Assembly: GCF_009755605.1 (NCBI RefSeq)
Contig: NZ_WPNZ01000012.1
Location: 1-64,000, forward strand
Direction of reading: 5' to 3'
DNA from: Streptomyces typhae
GTDB lineage: Bacteria > Actinomycetota > Actinomycetes > Streptomycetales > Streptomycetaceae
Length of the DNA stretch: 64,000 bases
Position numbers and translations under genes: made by a program. Positions 9,217 through 19,200 of this stretch are shown in pieces (the first letter of the stretch is position 1; each line of letters opens with the position of its first letter). The notes under the pieces were generated by a model, which was not told the DNA's origin, made no database searches, and saw nothing but the letters and a program-made list of their open reading frames with translations.

Positions 9217-9528
9217 CTAGGAGACGAGTTCGCCGTTCGGGCTCACCGCGTCGACGGCCGGCGGCAGCACGGCGGCGATCTTCTGCGCGACCTCGTCCGC
9301 GCCGAGGCCGGTGAGGGCGGCTATCCGGCCGACGCTGTCGGAGAGGGCCTTGCCCAGCTCGTCGGCGGTGACGGGCAGGTTCTCGCCCGTGCTCAGCCAG
9401 GAGTCGACCTTGTCACCGAGACCGGCCTGGCGGAGCTGCTCCACCGCGGCGCCGACCTGGCTGCCGTCGTACAGGGTTGCGATGAGGAACTGCTCCAGGG
9501 CCGTTGCCGGCGCTTCGATGGCAGCCAT
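9217..9528 (-). CDS. YidB-like (DUF937) protein
   Basis: This small 103-residue protein resembles the YidB/DUF937 family, in which the C-terminal block reads roughly SWLSTGENLPVTADELGKAL and then LPPAVDAVSPNGEL; both blocks are present. The molecular function of the family is unknown. The start at 9528 (MAAIEAP) is set by GGAGAAAG seven bases upstream. It has no membrane segment or signal peptide. It is a single gene ending in the hairpin at 9117-9154. Confidence 0.8.
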   Translation of the reverse strand: MAAIEAPATALEQFLIATLYDGSQVGAAVEQLRQAGLGDKVDSWLSTGENLPVTADELGKALSDSVGRIAALTGLGADEVAQKIAAVLPPAVDAVSPNGELVS

Positions 9529-9947
9529 GTCTTTCTCCAATGAAGTAGCAAGGTGGATCGATGGTCCCGGCCCGCGCCGCACGGAGTCGTCCGGACGCAC
9601 CGGCAGAATTCCCGCCGACGCGGTGGCCTTGTGGGACAGGACGCGATGTTGGTCGTTGATGGTTGCGCGGGCAATTCGAAGGAACCGCAAACTGGCCACA
9701 CACCGCCCCGATATAACCGCGGTAACCGCCACTTTTCCGCCACGGCAACATGGCAACATCGTGAACTTTCACGTGCCGGTCCGGAGTTGCACGCCCCTCA
9801 CCAGCGATTACCGGCCAACTGGAGAGCATGGGCCGGTGCAGCGCGCGTTCCGGCCAGTGGCGATCCGAGCCCCTTCGATCCCTTTCCGCTTCTTCCCAGA
9901 GATTTCACATTCCATTCCCACCGAGCCGCACATGCGGCGATGCTCGC
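9529..9947. other. intergenic region, no gene seen
   Basis: This gap lies upstream of the YidB-like gene and downstream of the dipeptidase gene, both on the minus strand. It is less GC-rich around 9690-9780 and contains GATATAACCGCGGTAACCGC. It presumably carries the promoter of the YidB-like gene. The reading frames crossing it show no third-position bias. Confidence 0.5.
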
Positions 9948-10922
9948 TCAACGGGGCGAGCTGAGCGAACGGTACGAAACGGGAAAGTCGAAGTACGTGT
10001 CGGGAAAGGGCTCCGGCTTATACGTGTAATGCCACCATTCCTCCGGCAGGTTCACCAGGCCCGCCTGCGCGAGGGTCTCCTTGAGCAGCTGACGGTGGGC
10101 GCGCTGCTTCCCCTGGACGCGCGGGTCGTCGGTGTGCGACAGGGTGTCGAAGCAGTCGTAACCCGTGCCCATGTCCACGGAGTTGTCGGGGAAGCGTTCG
10201 CCCCGGGGCGCGTAGCAGGGCGTCAGCGGCTCCCCCGGGACGTACGGCCGGGTGGGTTTGGCGGGCAGCCGCACGAGCGTCAGGTCGACGGTGGAACCCC
10301 TGCTGTGACCGGACTTCTCCGCGATGTAGCCGTCTTCGAAGAGGCGGGACTTGTCCACGCGCGGGTAGAACTCGCGCTTCATGCGCTCGTCGTCGAGGTC
10401 CTTGGCCCAGCGCACGAAGTGGTCGACGGCACGCTGGGGCCGGTAGCAGTCGTAGACCTTCAGGGAGTACCCCTGCCGAAGGAGCTTGCGCTGTGCCGTG
10501 TGCAGCGCACGGGCCGCGGGCCGGGTGAGGAGGCAGACCGGCTGCCGGTAGCCGTCGATGCGCTCGCCGACGAAGTTGTGCGGGGTGAAGTAGCGCATCT
10601 CCTGGAGGATGGTCGGGTCCACCGACCGGAGAGCGACGAACTCCGGGGGCGCCTTGCGTCCGTTCCGGCCGGGGCGGGACGCGTCATCCTGGGGGTGCCG
10701 GGCGGAAGCGCCCCCTTCGGAGACCGAGGGCTCCATGAACTCCGAGAACTCCGAAGCCCCGGAGGCCCCTGAGGCCCCCGGGTGCCCTGCGGGCCGTGCG
10801 AGCTGTGCGGGCTGTGTGGGCTGTGTGGGCTGCGCCGGAGCGGACGCGGACGCGGTCGTCACGGCGAACAGCGCGGCGGCCGTCACGGCCGAAGCGCGCC
10901 ACCACGGGGAGACTCTTTTCAT
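9948..10922 (-). CDS. secreted D-alanyl-D-alanine dipeptidase (VanX/peptidase M15D type)
   Basis: This is a 324-residue exported zinc dipeptidase. A signal peptide is clear: MKRVSPWWR, then a hydrophobic stretch to about residue 28, followed by a Gln/Pro/Thr-rich linker containing repeats of QPTQP. The catalytic domain has the M15D motifs SGHSRGSTVDLTLV (zinc His and Asp) and EWWHYTY (catalytic Glu, zinc His). The family cleaves D-Ala-D-Ala and takes part in cell-wall recycling. There is no vanH or vanA beside it, so a resistance role is not supported. It is divergent from the DUF35 gene. Confidence 0.92.
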   Translation of the reverse strand: MKRVSPWWRASAVTAAALFAVTTASASAPAQPTQPTQPAQLARPAGHPGASGASGASEFSEFMEPSVSEGGASARHPQDDASRPGRNGRKAPPEFVALRSVDPTILQEMRYFTPHNFVGERIDGYRQPVCLLTRPAARALHTAQRKLLRQGYSLKVYDCYRPQRAVDHFVRWAKDLDDERMKREFYPRVDKSRLFEDGYIAEKSGHSRGSTVDLTLVRLPAKPTRPYVPGEPLTPCYAPRGERFPDNSVDMGTGYDCFDTLSHTDDPRVQGKQRAHRQLLKETLAQAGLVNLPEEWWHYTYKPEPFPDTYFDFPVSYRSLSSPR

Positions 10923-10998
10923 GTCTCCCTCATGTATCAGTCGGTGGCCCCGGCGTACACTCCTGACGTTCCGTCAGATACGGTTCTCTGGAGGAATC

Positions 10999-11445
10999 TT
11001 GTCGCGCACCCGTACACCCGTGGTGGCCCACTGGTTCGCCGGGGAGGGAGACGCCTTCCGGCTGCTCGGCACGCGCTGCACGGCCTGCGGGGCCGTGTTC
11101 TTCCCCCGCGAGGACGTGCTCTGCCGCAATCCGGGCTGTCAGGGCACCGACCTGGACGAGGTCCCGCTGTCGCCGCGCGGACGGGTCTGGTCGTACACCG
11201 ACGGCCGGTACCGGCCGCCCGCACCGTATGTGTCGGACCCGGAACTTCCGTGGCGGCCCTACACGTTGATCGCGGTGGAGCTCGCCGCGGAACGAATGGT
11301 GGTGCTAGGACAGGGGGCTCCCGGAGTGACCGTCGCCGACCTGGAGGTCGGCATGGAGGTGGCAGCCGTCCCCGGCGTGCTCAGCGAGGACGCGGGAACG
11401 ACATGGACGACGTGGCACTGGCGGCCGGTGGGGGTGACGGCGTGA
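10999..11445 (+). CDS. DUF35 zinc-ribbon OB-fold protein, partner of thiolase-like enzyme
   Basis: The 148-residue protein has an N-terminal rubredoxin-like zinc ribbon (CTACG near residue 30, then CRNPGC about 20 residues later) followed by an OB fold with the motif SPRGRVWSYT. DUF35 proteins bind CoA esters and pair with thiolase or lipid-transfer proteins, often as an obligate complex. The TTG start at 10999 is preferred because GGAGG precedes it by four bases; no better ATG exists. Its stop overlaps the next gene by 4 bases, indicating translational coupling with the thiolase. Confidence 0.82.
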   Translation: MSRTRTPVVAHWFAGEGDAFRLLGTRCTACGAVFFPREDVLCRNPGCQGTDLDEVPLSPRGRVWSYTDGRYRPPAPYVSDPELPWRPYTLIAVELAAERMVVLGQGAPGVTVADLEVGMEVAAVPGVLSEDAGTTWTTWHWRPVGVTA

Positions 11446-12632
11446 CGGGTGACGTGGCGGTCCTCGGCGCGGGCATGCACCCCTGGGGCAAGTGGGGCCG
11501 CGGCTTCGTCGAGTACGGGACGGTGGCGGCGCGTGCGGCCCTGGCGGACGCCGGTGTCGACTGGCGGGACATCACGTCCGTGGTGGGCGCGGAAACCGTG
11601 CGCGGCGGCTATCCCGGGTACGTGGCCGGGGCGACGTTCGCCAAGGCGCTCGGCTGGCAGGGCGCTCGCGTGTCGAGTGTGTACGCGGCGTGCGCCTCGG
11701 GGGCCCAGGCGATCGGCACGGCACGCGCCCAGCTGCTCGCGGGCCTCGCCGACGTGGTCCTGGTGGTGGGCGCGGACGCCGCCCCCAAGGGCTTCTTCCG
11801 GCCCGCGGGGGGCGACAGGCCGGACGATCCGGACTGGCTGCGCTTCCGCGTCCTCGGTGCCACGAACCCTGCCTACTTCGCCCTCTACGCCCGCCGCAGG
11901 ATGACCGTGCACGGTGACACGCTGGAGGACTTCGCCCGGGTCAAGGTGAAGAACGCGGCCCAGGGATCGCTCAACCCCCTCGCCCGGTACCGCAAGGCGG
12001 TGACCGCCGCGGAGGTCGCCGCGTCCGCCGTGGTCGCCGACCCGCTGCGGCTGCTCGACATCTGCGCGACGTCCGACGGCGCGGCGGCGCTCGTGCTGTC
12101 CACGCCGGAGTTCGCCCGTCGGCACGGGGCGGTCTCCCCGGTGCGCATCCGCGCGGTCTCCACCGTCACGCCGACGTATCCGACCACGGTCCTGGACCTG
12201 CCGGACATCGCGACGGACTCCGCGGCGGCCGTGCCGCCCGCCGAGCACACCTTCCGGGAGTCCGTGGCCCGCGCGGCCTACGAAGAGGCGGGCATCGGCC
12301 CCGAGGACCTCTCCGTGGCGGAGGTGTACGACCTGTCGACGGCCCTGGAGCTCCAGTGGTACGAGGACCTGGGCCTGTGCGCCGCGGGCCAGGGAGCCGA
12401 GCTCCTGCGGGAGGGTGCCACGGCCCCCGGCGGGCGCATACCGGTGAACACCAGTGGCGGCCTGGCCTCCTTCGGCGAGGCGGTGCCCGCCCAGGCGATC
12501 GCGCAGGTCTGCGAGCTGACGTGGCAGTTGCGCGGCACAGCGGGCGCACGGCAGATCGAGGGGGCGCGCGTCGGGATCACCGCGAACCAGGGACTGTTCG
12601 GGCACGGCTCGTCCGTGGTGGTGGTGCGCTGA
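11442..12632 (+). CDS. thiolase-like lipid-transfer protein / acetyl-CoA acetyltransferase
   Basis: This thiolase-superfamily enzyme of about 396 residues makes or breaks carbon-carbon bonds in acyl-CoA substrates. The N-terminus GDVAVLGAGMHPWGKWG and the active-site Cys in VYAACASGAQAIG are typical of the SCP-x/lipid-transfer branch that pairs with DUF35 proteins. A second conserved block, VNTSGGLASFGE, and a C-terminal GHGSSVVVVR are present. The GTG at 11442 overlaps the upstream stop (GTGA); an ATG at 11403 in the same frame is the alternative. The substrate is unknown. Confidence 0.85.
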   Translation: MTGDVAVLGAGMHPWGKWGRGFVEYGTVAARAALADAGVDWRDITSVVGAETVRGGYPGYVAGATFAKALGWQGARVSSVYAACASGAQAIGTARAQLLAGLADVVLVVGADAAPKGFFRPAGGDRPDDPDWLRFRVLGATNPAYFALYARRRMTVHGDTLEDFARVKVKNAAQGSLNPLARYRKAVTAAEVAASAVVADPLRLLDICATSDGAAALVLSTPEFARRHGAVSPVRIRAVSTVTPTYPTTVLDLPDIATDSAAAVPPAEHTFRESVARAAYEEAGIGPEDLSVAEVYDLSTALELQWYEDLGLCAAGQGAELLREGATAPGGRIPVNTSGGLASFGEAVPAQAIAQVCELTWQLRGTAGARQIEGARVGITANQGLFGHGSSVVVVR

Positions 12633-13108
12633 AGACGCCGCGACGGCGTGGGGTGGCCCGTTCCCCGGTCCCGCGGCGGCGCGGGGTGCGGCGGGGCCAG
12701 GGAACGGGGCACGGGGACAGGAAGAAGGCAGGAAGAAGGCAGGACGGAGACAGGACGGAGACAGGGGTGACGGAAGGCTTCACGCCGGTTGAGCCCGTGC
12801 CGTCCGCGACCTTGACGCTCCATCACCACCGGTGAACACTTCCCGGTGTCAGTCGGCATCGCCGCTCTTCGGCACTCCGCCGCTCAGGGCCCGTGTGCTC
12901 CGAGGCTCTGCACAAAGGGCCAGCTCAACGGGTCATCCCCCCGTGGGCGATACGACTGTGACGGGACGCTCGTGACCGAGGCCGGGCGGGGTACCGGACT
13001 CCCCCGCCCGCGGCCGACGTGACAGGCAGTCGCCGGGCAGTAGCCGTGGGAACGCACCCTGCACGGAGTACCGGGGCCCACCACCCCGGCAAAGGCCTAG
13101 GAGCCGCC
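12633..13108. other. intergenic region upstream of glpF
   Basis: The gap follows the thiolase gene and leads into glpF. It holds two back-to-back 11-bp tandem repeats (12719-12762) and a GGGCGGGG/CCCCGCCC hairpin (12984-12991 with 13002-13009) about 100 bases before glpF, which could be a leader structure. The glpFK promoter must lie here. No regulator gene of the GylR type is adjacent. Confidence 0.5.
12719..12762. repeat. two pairs of 11-bp tandem repeats
   Basis: AGGAAGAAGGC is repeated twice (12719-12740), followed directly by AGGACGGAGAC twice (12741-12762). All four units begin AGGA and are one helical turn long. They sit in the thiolase-glpF gap; no role is known. Confidence 0.7.
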
Positions 13109-13861
13109 ATGTACTCGAATGGGGATATTTTCGTCGGAGAGATCATCGGCACCGCGATCCTGATTCTCTTCGGCGCCGGCGTGTGCGCCGCCGTCACTCT
13201 GAATCACTCGAAGGCACAGGCCTCCGGGTGGATCGTCATCGCGTTCGGCTGGGGCTTCGGGGTGATGGCGGGCGCCTACACCGCCGCACCGCTGTCCGGC
13301 GGCCACCTCAACCCCGCCGTCACCCTCGGCATCGCGATCGACACCGGCGAGTGGGACAAGACCTGGATCTACGTGGCGGGGCAGATGATCGGCGCCATGC
13401 TGGGTGCCGGCCTCGCGTACCTCGTGTACCTGGCGCAGTTCAACGCCAACGTCCCGGGCGGCGCCAAGGACGTGCCGGGGTCGCGGAGCCCCACGCCGAC
13501 GCTCGGCATCTTCTCCACCATCCCGGAGATCAGGAACCCGGTCGCGAACCTCCTCACCGAAGTCATCGGGACCATCGGCCTGGTGCTCCCCATCCTCGCG
13601 TTCGGGCTCACAGAGGGCCTCGGCAAGTCCGGCACCCAGACCCTCATCGTCGCCTTCCTCGTGGTCGGCATCGGCCTGTCGCTCGGCGGCCCGACCGGCT
13701 ACGCCATCAACCCCGCGCGCGACCTCGGCCCGCGCGTCGTGCACCACTTCCTGCCGATCCCCAACAAGGGCACGTCCGACTGGGGTTACGCCTGGGTGCC
13801 GGTCGCAGGACCGCTGGCCGGCGGGCTCCTAGCGGGTCTCATCTACAACGCAGCCTTCTGA
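13109..13861 (+). CDS. glpF: glycerol uptake facilitator (MIP family)
   Basis: This is a 250-residue aquaglyceroporin that lets glycerol cross the membrane. Both pore motifs are intact: GGHLNPAVTLG in the first half and GYAINPARDLGPR in the second, the Asp after NPAR marking a glycerol channel. Six hydrophobic segments are visible. TAGGAG precedes the ATG at 13109. glpK follows 24 bases later, so the pair forms a glycerol uptake and phosphorylation operon. Confidence 0.95.
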   Translation: MYSNGDIFVGEIIGTAILILFGAGVCAAVTLNHSKAQASGWIVIAFGWGFGVMAGAYTAAPLSGGHLNPAVTLGIAIDTGEWDKTWIYVAGQMIGAMLGAGLAYLVYLAQFNANVPGGAKDVPGSRSPTPTLGIFSTIPEIRNPVANLLTEVIGTIGLVLPILAFGLTEGLGKSGTQTLIVAFLVVGIGLSLGGPTGYAINPARDLGPRVVHHFLPIPNKGTSDWGYAWVPVAGPLAGGLLAGLIYNAAF

Positions 13862-13885
13862 GGCGCCATCCTCCAAGGGGTAGCC

Positions 13886-15403
13886 ATGACGGACAGCTCC
13901 GAGAAATTCGTCGCCGCGATCGACCAGGGCACCACCTCGAGCCGCTGCATCGTCTTCAACCAGGACGGCGCGATCGTCGCCGTGGACCAGCGCGAGCACC
14001 GGCAGATCTTCCCGAAGCCCGGCTGGGTGGAACACGACGCCACGGAGATCTGGTCCAAGGTGCAGGCGGTGGTGGCGGGCGCGCTCGCCAAGGCGGGGTT
14101 GCGCGCCGACCAGCTGAGCGCCCTCGGCATCACCAACCAGCGGGAGACGACGGTCCTGTGGGACCGCTCCACGGGCAAGCCGGTGCACAACGCGATCGTC
14201 TGGCAGGACACGCGGACATCGGCGCTCTGCAACGAGCTCGGCGGCCAGGACGGCCAGGACCGCTTCCGTGAGCGGACCGGCCTGCCCCTGGCCAGCTACT
14301 TCTCCGGCCCGAAGGCGGCCTGGCTGCTCGACAACGTCCCGGGGCTGCGGGCGCGTGCCGAGCGCGGCGACATCGCCTTCGGGACCATCGACTCCTGGCT
14401 GATCTGGAACCTCACGGGCGGCACGGGCGGCGGCGTGCACGTCACCGACGTCACCAACGCCGGACGCACGATGCTGATGAACCTGGAGACCCTCCAGTGG
14501 GACTCCTCGATCCTGGCGGCGATGAACGTCCCGGAAGCGGTCCTGCCGGAGATCAGGTCGTCGGCCGAGGTCTACGGCACGGCGGTCGGGCAGCTCTCCG
14601 GGGTGCCTGTGGCCGCCGCGCTCGGCGACCAGCAGGCCGCGGTCTTCGGGCAGGCCTGCTACGACACGGGGACGGCCAAGAACACCTACGGGACGGGCAG
14701 TTTCCTGCTGCTCAACACCGGCAGCCGGCCCGTGCCCTCCAAGAGCGGCCTGCTCACGACCATGGGGTACAAGATCGGTTCCGAGGCTCCCGTGTACTGC
14801 CTGGAGGGCTCGATCGCGATCACCGGGGCGCTGGTGCAGTGGTTCCGCGACCAGCTCGGCATCATCCGCTCGGCCGACGAGATCGAGACGCTCGCGGCGA
14901 GCGTGGACGACAACGGCGGTGCGTACATCGTGCCGGCGTTCTCCGGTCTGTTCGCTCCCTACTGGCGCTCCGACGCGCGGGGCGTGGTCACCGGCCTCAC
15001 CCGGTACGTGACCAAGGCGCATCTCGCCCGCGCGGTCCTGGAGGCGACGAGCTGGCAGACGCGTGAGGTCGTCGACGCGATGTACCAGGACTCCGGAGTG
15101 CGCATCACCACGCTGAAGGTCGACGGTGGGATGACCAGGAACGGCCTGCTGATGCAGCACCAGGCGGATGTCCTCGGGGTGCCGGTGATCAGGCCGCGCG
15201 TGTCCGAGACGACGTGTCTGGGGGCCGCGTACGCCGCCGGTCTCGCGACAGGCGTGTGGCACGACCTGGACGAGCTGAAGTCCCACTGGCAGCGGGACGC
15301 AGAGTGGGCGCCGCGCATGGCGGATGAGGAGCGCGAGCGCGAGTACCGCAACTGGCGCAAGGCGGTCGAGCGCAGCTTCGGCTGGCACGCCGACGAGGAC
15401 TGA
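13886..15403 (+). CDS. glpK: glycerol kinase
   Basis: Glycerol kinase makes sn-glycerol 3-phosphate from glycerol and ATP. The 505-residue protein shows the FGGY-family N-terminus FVAAIDQGTTSSRCIVF, glycerol-binding GITNQRETTVLWD, and the C-terminal signature region from LKVDGGMTRNG onward. Length and motifs are those of a full enzyme. It is translated from ATG after AGGGGTAGCC, directly behind glpF. No glpD is present in the window. The operon ends at the hairpin at 15431-15477. Confidence 0.97.
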   Translation: MTDSSEKFVAAIDQGTTSSRCIVFNQDGAIVAVDQREHRQIFPKPGWVEHDATEIWSKVQAVVAGALAKAGLRADQLSALGITNQRETTVLWDRSTGKPVHNAIVWQDTRTSALCNELGGQDGQDRFRERTGLPLASYFSGPKAAWLLDNVPGLRARAERGDIAFGTIDSWLIWNLTGGTGGGVHVTDVTNAGRTMLMNLETLQWDSSILAAMNVPEAVLPEIRSSAEVYGTAVGQLSGVPVAAALGDQQAAVFGQACYDTGTAKNTYGTGSFLLLNTGSRPVPSKSGLLTTMGYKIGSEAPVYCLEGSIAITGALVQWFRDQLGIIRSADEIETLAASVDDNGGAYIVPAFSGLFAPYWRSDARGVVTGLTRYVTKAHLARAVLEATSWQTREVVDAMYQDSGVRITTLKVDGGMTRNGLLMQHQADVLGVPVIRPRVSETTCLGAAYAAGLATGVWHDLDELKSHWQRDAEWAPRMADEEREREYRNWRKAVERSFGWHADED

Positions 15404-15430
15404 TGCGGGCTGACAAGGGCTGACGCACGC

Positions 15431-15477
15431 GCCGCGCGCGGGCTCCGGCCCTCTGTCCCGGCCGGGGCCCGCGCGGC
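15431..15477. terminator. terminator hairpin after glpK
   Basis: A long GC stem (15431-15450 with 15460-15477, one small bulge) and a 9-base loop lie 28 bases after the glpK stop. cvnD ends nearby on the other strand, so it may also serve that operon. Confidence 0.7.
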
Positions 15478-15599
15478 GGGCACGCGCGCGTGGAGAGCAC
15501 GCCCGCGTGCAGGGTCCAGCGCCCGCCCGCGCGCGCGAGCCGACGGTTCGATACCCCGGTCGGGCAGAGGACGCGCTGCTGCGCGCGTTCCCGGTGGCG

Positions 15600-16205
15600 T
15601 CAGGTGGCGACGGGCTCCCTGGCCGCCGCTCCGACGGCCATCGCGTGCTCGACCACGTCGATCAGGACCTCCTTGACGGACTCCTTCTCACGCGCGTCGC
15701 ACAGCACGACGGGGGTGCTCTCGTCGAGGTCCAGGGCGTGCCGTACCGCGTCGGACGGGTAGCGGGTCGCCCCTTCGAAGCAGTTCACGCCGACGACGAA
15801 GGGTATGGAGCGGCGCTCGAAGTAGTCGACGGCGGCGAAGCAGTCCTCGAGTCGGCGGGTGTCGGCGAGCACGACGGCGCCGAGCGCCCCTGTCGCCAGT
15901 TCGTCCCACAGGAACCAGAAGCGGTCCTGTCCGGGGGTGCCGAAGAGGTACAGGACCAGGTCCTCGCGGAGTGTGATCCGGCCGAAGTCCATGGCCACGG
16001 TGGTGGTGTGCTTGCCCGGGACGCCGTTGGTGTCGTCGACGGGCCGGCCCGCCTCGCTGAGGGTCTCCTCCGTGCGCAGGGGCTTGATCTCGCTGACCGC
16101 GCCGACGAGGGTCGTCTTGCCCACACCGAATCCGCCCGCCACCAGGATCTTCAGCGTGACCGGCTCTACGGGGGCCGTACCGCGCTCAGAACGCTTGAAG
16201 ATCAT
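15600..16205 (-). CDS. cvnD: conservon small GTPase-like ATP/GTP-binding protein (CvnD)
   Basis: This is a 201-residue Ras-like GTP-binding protein of the conservon type. The P-loop GGFGVGKTT, the switch-II-like FGTPGQDRFWF and the ADTRRLED block are visible; the usual NKxD is replaced by VNCF, as in this family. CvnD proteins act with the CvnA kinase-like receptor, roadblock CvnB and CvnC in a membrane complex likened to G-protein signalling. Its ATG overlaps the stop of the 5-oxoprolinase gene by 4 bases, so it is translationally tied to that enzyme rather than directly to cvnC. Confidence 0.9.
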   Translation of the reverse strand: MIFKRSERGTAPVEPVTLKILVAGGFGVGKTTLVGAVSEIKPLRTEETLSEAGRPVDDTNGVPGKHTTTVAMDFGRITLREDLVLYLFGTPGQDRFWFLWDELATGALGAVVLADTRRLEDCFAAVDYFERRSIPFVVGVNCFEGATRYPSDAVRHALDLDESTPVVLCDAREKESVKEVLIDVVEHAMAVGAAAREPVAT

Positions 16206-19200
16206 TCGCTTTCTTCTCCTGCATCAGTCATCGGTGGTGTCGCGTGGGTGGGTCGGACGGGCCGCGTGGGGGGCGAGGCGGCGGGTGCGGCAGAGGGGGC
16301 GCCCGGTGGCGGTCCGTATCCGCCGCCGCCGGGTGTTTCGATCACGAGTACGTCGCCGGGGCCCGCGTCGGCGCAGTCGCTGCCCGCGAGCCGTACGACG
16401 CTGCCGTCGGCACGCTCGAGGCGCCCCGAGCCGAGGCCGCCGGGCTCGCCGCCCGCCATGCCGTAGGGCGGCACCACGCGGTGCTGGGACAGAGTGGAGA
16501 CCGTCATGGGCTCCCGGAAGCGGATACGGCGGGTGGCGCCGTCCCCGCCCCTTCGGCGGCCCGCTCCGCCGCTGCCGTGGCGTACCGCGAACTCCTCCAG
16601 GACGACGGGCAGCCGCCATTCGAGGACCTCGGGGTCGGTGAGCCGGGAGTTGGTCATGTGGGTCTGCACCACGGAGGCGCCGTCGAAGTCGTCACCGGCG
16701 CCCGATCCGGAGGCCACGGTCTCGTAGTACTGGTACCGGTCGTTGCCGAAGGTGACGTTGTTCATCGTGCCGGAGCCCTCGGCCTGGACACCGAGCGCTC
16801 CGTAGAGGGCGCCGGTGATCGCCTGTGAGGTCTCCACGTTGCCCGCCACCACGGCCGCGGGCGGCTGCGGCGACAGGAAGGTACCGGTCGGCACGGTGAT
16901 GCGCAGAGGACGCAGACAGCCGTCGTTGAGGGGGATGTCGTCGCCGACCAGCGTGCGGAAGACGTACAGGACAGCGGCGTTGACCACGGCGAACGGCGCG
17001 TTGAAGTTGGTGGCGAGCTGCGGCGACGTACCGGTGAAGTCGATCGTCGCCGTGCGCTGGTCGCGGTCTACGGAGACCTGCACCCGGATGACGGCACCCG
17101 AGTCGGTCTCGTAGCTGAACCGACCCTCTTCAAGGGTGTCGATGACACGCCGTACGGAGTCCTCGGCGTTGTCCTGGACGTGCCGCATGTAGGCCTGCAC
17201 GACGTCGAGGCCGAAGTCCTCGATCATGCGGGCCACTTCGTCGACGCCCTTGTGGTTGGCGGCGATCTGGGCGCGCAGGTCGGCGAGGTTGGTGGCGGGA
17301 TTGCGGGAGGGGTGGCGGGCCTCGGTCAGCAGGCGCAGGGTCTCCGCCTCGCGGAAGCGTCCGTCCTCGACGAGCAGCCAGTTGTCGAAGAGGATGCCCT
17401 CCTCCTCGATCGTGCGGCTGTCGGCGGGCATGGAACCGGGCGCGATGCCGCCGATCTCCGCGTGGTGGCCGCGCGACGCCACGTGGAAGAGGATCCGCTC
17501 TCCGGGAGCGTCGAAGACGGGCGTGATGACGGTGACGTCCGGGAGGTGGGTGCCGCCGTGGTAGGGGTCGTTGACCGCGTAGGCATCACCGGGCCGCATG
17601 GTGGAGCCGCGGCGGCGGATCACCTCCTTGACGCTGGTGCCCATGGAGCCCAGGTGCACGGGGATGTGCGGGGCGTTGGCGACGAGGTTGCCGTCCGGGT
17701 CGAAGAGGGCGCAGGAGAAGTCGAGCCGCTCCTTGATGTTGACCGACTGGGCGGTGGACTCCAGGCGGGCGCCCATCTGCTCGGCGATGGACATGAAGAG
17801 GTTGTTGAAGACCTCCAGGAGAACCGGGTCGGCCTCCGTTCCCGCAGAGGAACTCGCGGGAGCCGTCACCCGTTCCATGACCAGGTGCCCGTCGCCGGTC
17901 ATGGCCGCCCGCCAGCCCTCGTCCACGACCGTCGTCGCGCCGGCCTCCGTGATGATCGCGGGTCCGGTGACCCGCTCGCCGGGCGGCAGTTCCTCACGGT
18001 GGTGCAGCGGCACCTCGCGCCAGGAGCCGCCCGTGTGCAGGCGCACGGTCCGCGCGGGGCCGCGTGCGGCGCTGCCTCCGCCGAGCGTCGACAGGTCGGG
18101 CGGTTCGGTGCGGCCGGTGGCCTCCACGGACAGAGCCTCGACGACGACGGGACGGTCCAGGGTGAAGGAGTAGGTGGCGCGGTGGCGCTCCTCGAAGGCG
18201 CGTCCCATGGCGTCGGGGTCGTCGGTGAGGTCGACGGCGAGGGTGGTGTCGGTGCCGTCGTAGCGCAGGTGGGCGCGGCGCGTGACGTGCACGCGGTCGT
18301 CCGGTACGTCCTCGGCGGCCAGCTCGCCACGGGCGGCGGTCTCCAGGTCGTCGGCCGTCCGGTGGACGCGGGGCATGGCGGCACCCTCCAGGGGGGCCTC
18401 CACGGACTGCTCGCGCATCGCCGTCGTGTCGGCGAGTCCGATGCCGAGGGCGGACAGGACGCCCGCCATGGGCGGTACGAGGACGGTGCGGATGCCGAGC
18501 GAGTCGGCCACCATGCAGGCGTGCTGGCCGCCCGCGCCGCCGAAGGTCGTCAGGGCGTACCGCGTGATGTCGTGGCCCTTCTGGACCGAGATGCGCTTGA
18601 CGGCGGCGGCGATGTTGGCGACGGCGATCTGGAGGTAGCCCTCCGCGACCTGCTCGGCGGTGCGGTCGTCGCCCGTGCGCGCGGTGATGTCCCGTGCGAG
18701 TTCGGCGAACCGTGTGCGTACGAGGCCGTCGTCGAGCGGCTGGTCGCCGTCCGGTCCGAACACCCGCGGGAAGTGGGCCGCCTGGATGCGTCCGAGGGCC
18801 ACATTGGCGTCGGTGACGGTGAGCGGGCCGCCGCCGCGGTAGCACGCGGGGCCGGGGGCGGCGCCCGCGGAGTCGGGTCCCACCCGGTAGCGGCTGCCGT
18901 CGAAGTGCAGGACGGAGCCGCCGCCCGCGGCCACCGTGTGGATGTCCAGCATGGGCGCGCGCAGTCGTACGCCCGCGATCTGCGTCGTGAAGACCCTCTC
19001 GTACGCGCCAGCGTAGTGCGAGACGTCCGTCGACGTGCCGCCCATGTCGAAGCCGATGACCTTGTCGAAGCCGGCGAGTTCCGACATCCGGGCCATGCCC
19101 ACGATGCCGCCCGCGGGCCCGGACAGGACGGCGTCCTTGCCGCGGAACTGGCCCGCCGCCGCGAGCCCTCCGTTGGACTGCATGAACATCAGCCGCACGC

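Noticed and set aside
9948..10922. Vancomycin resistance role for the VanX-like dipeptidase
   Set aside because: It is exported and there are no vanH, vanA or vanRS genes nearby.
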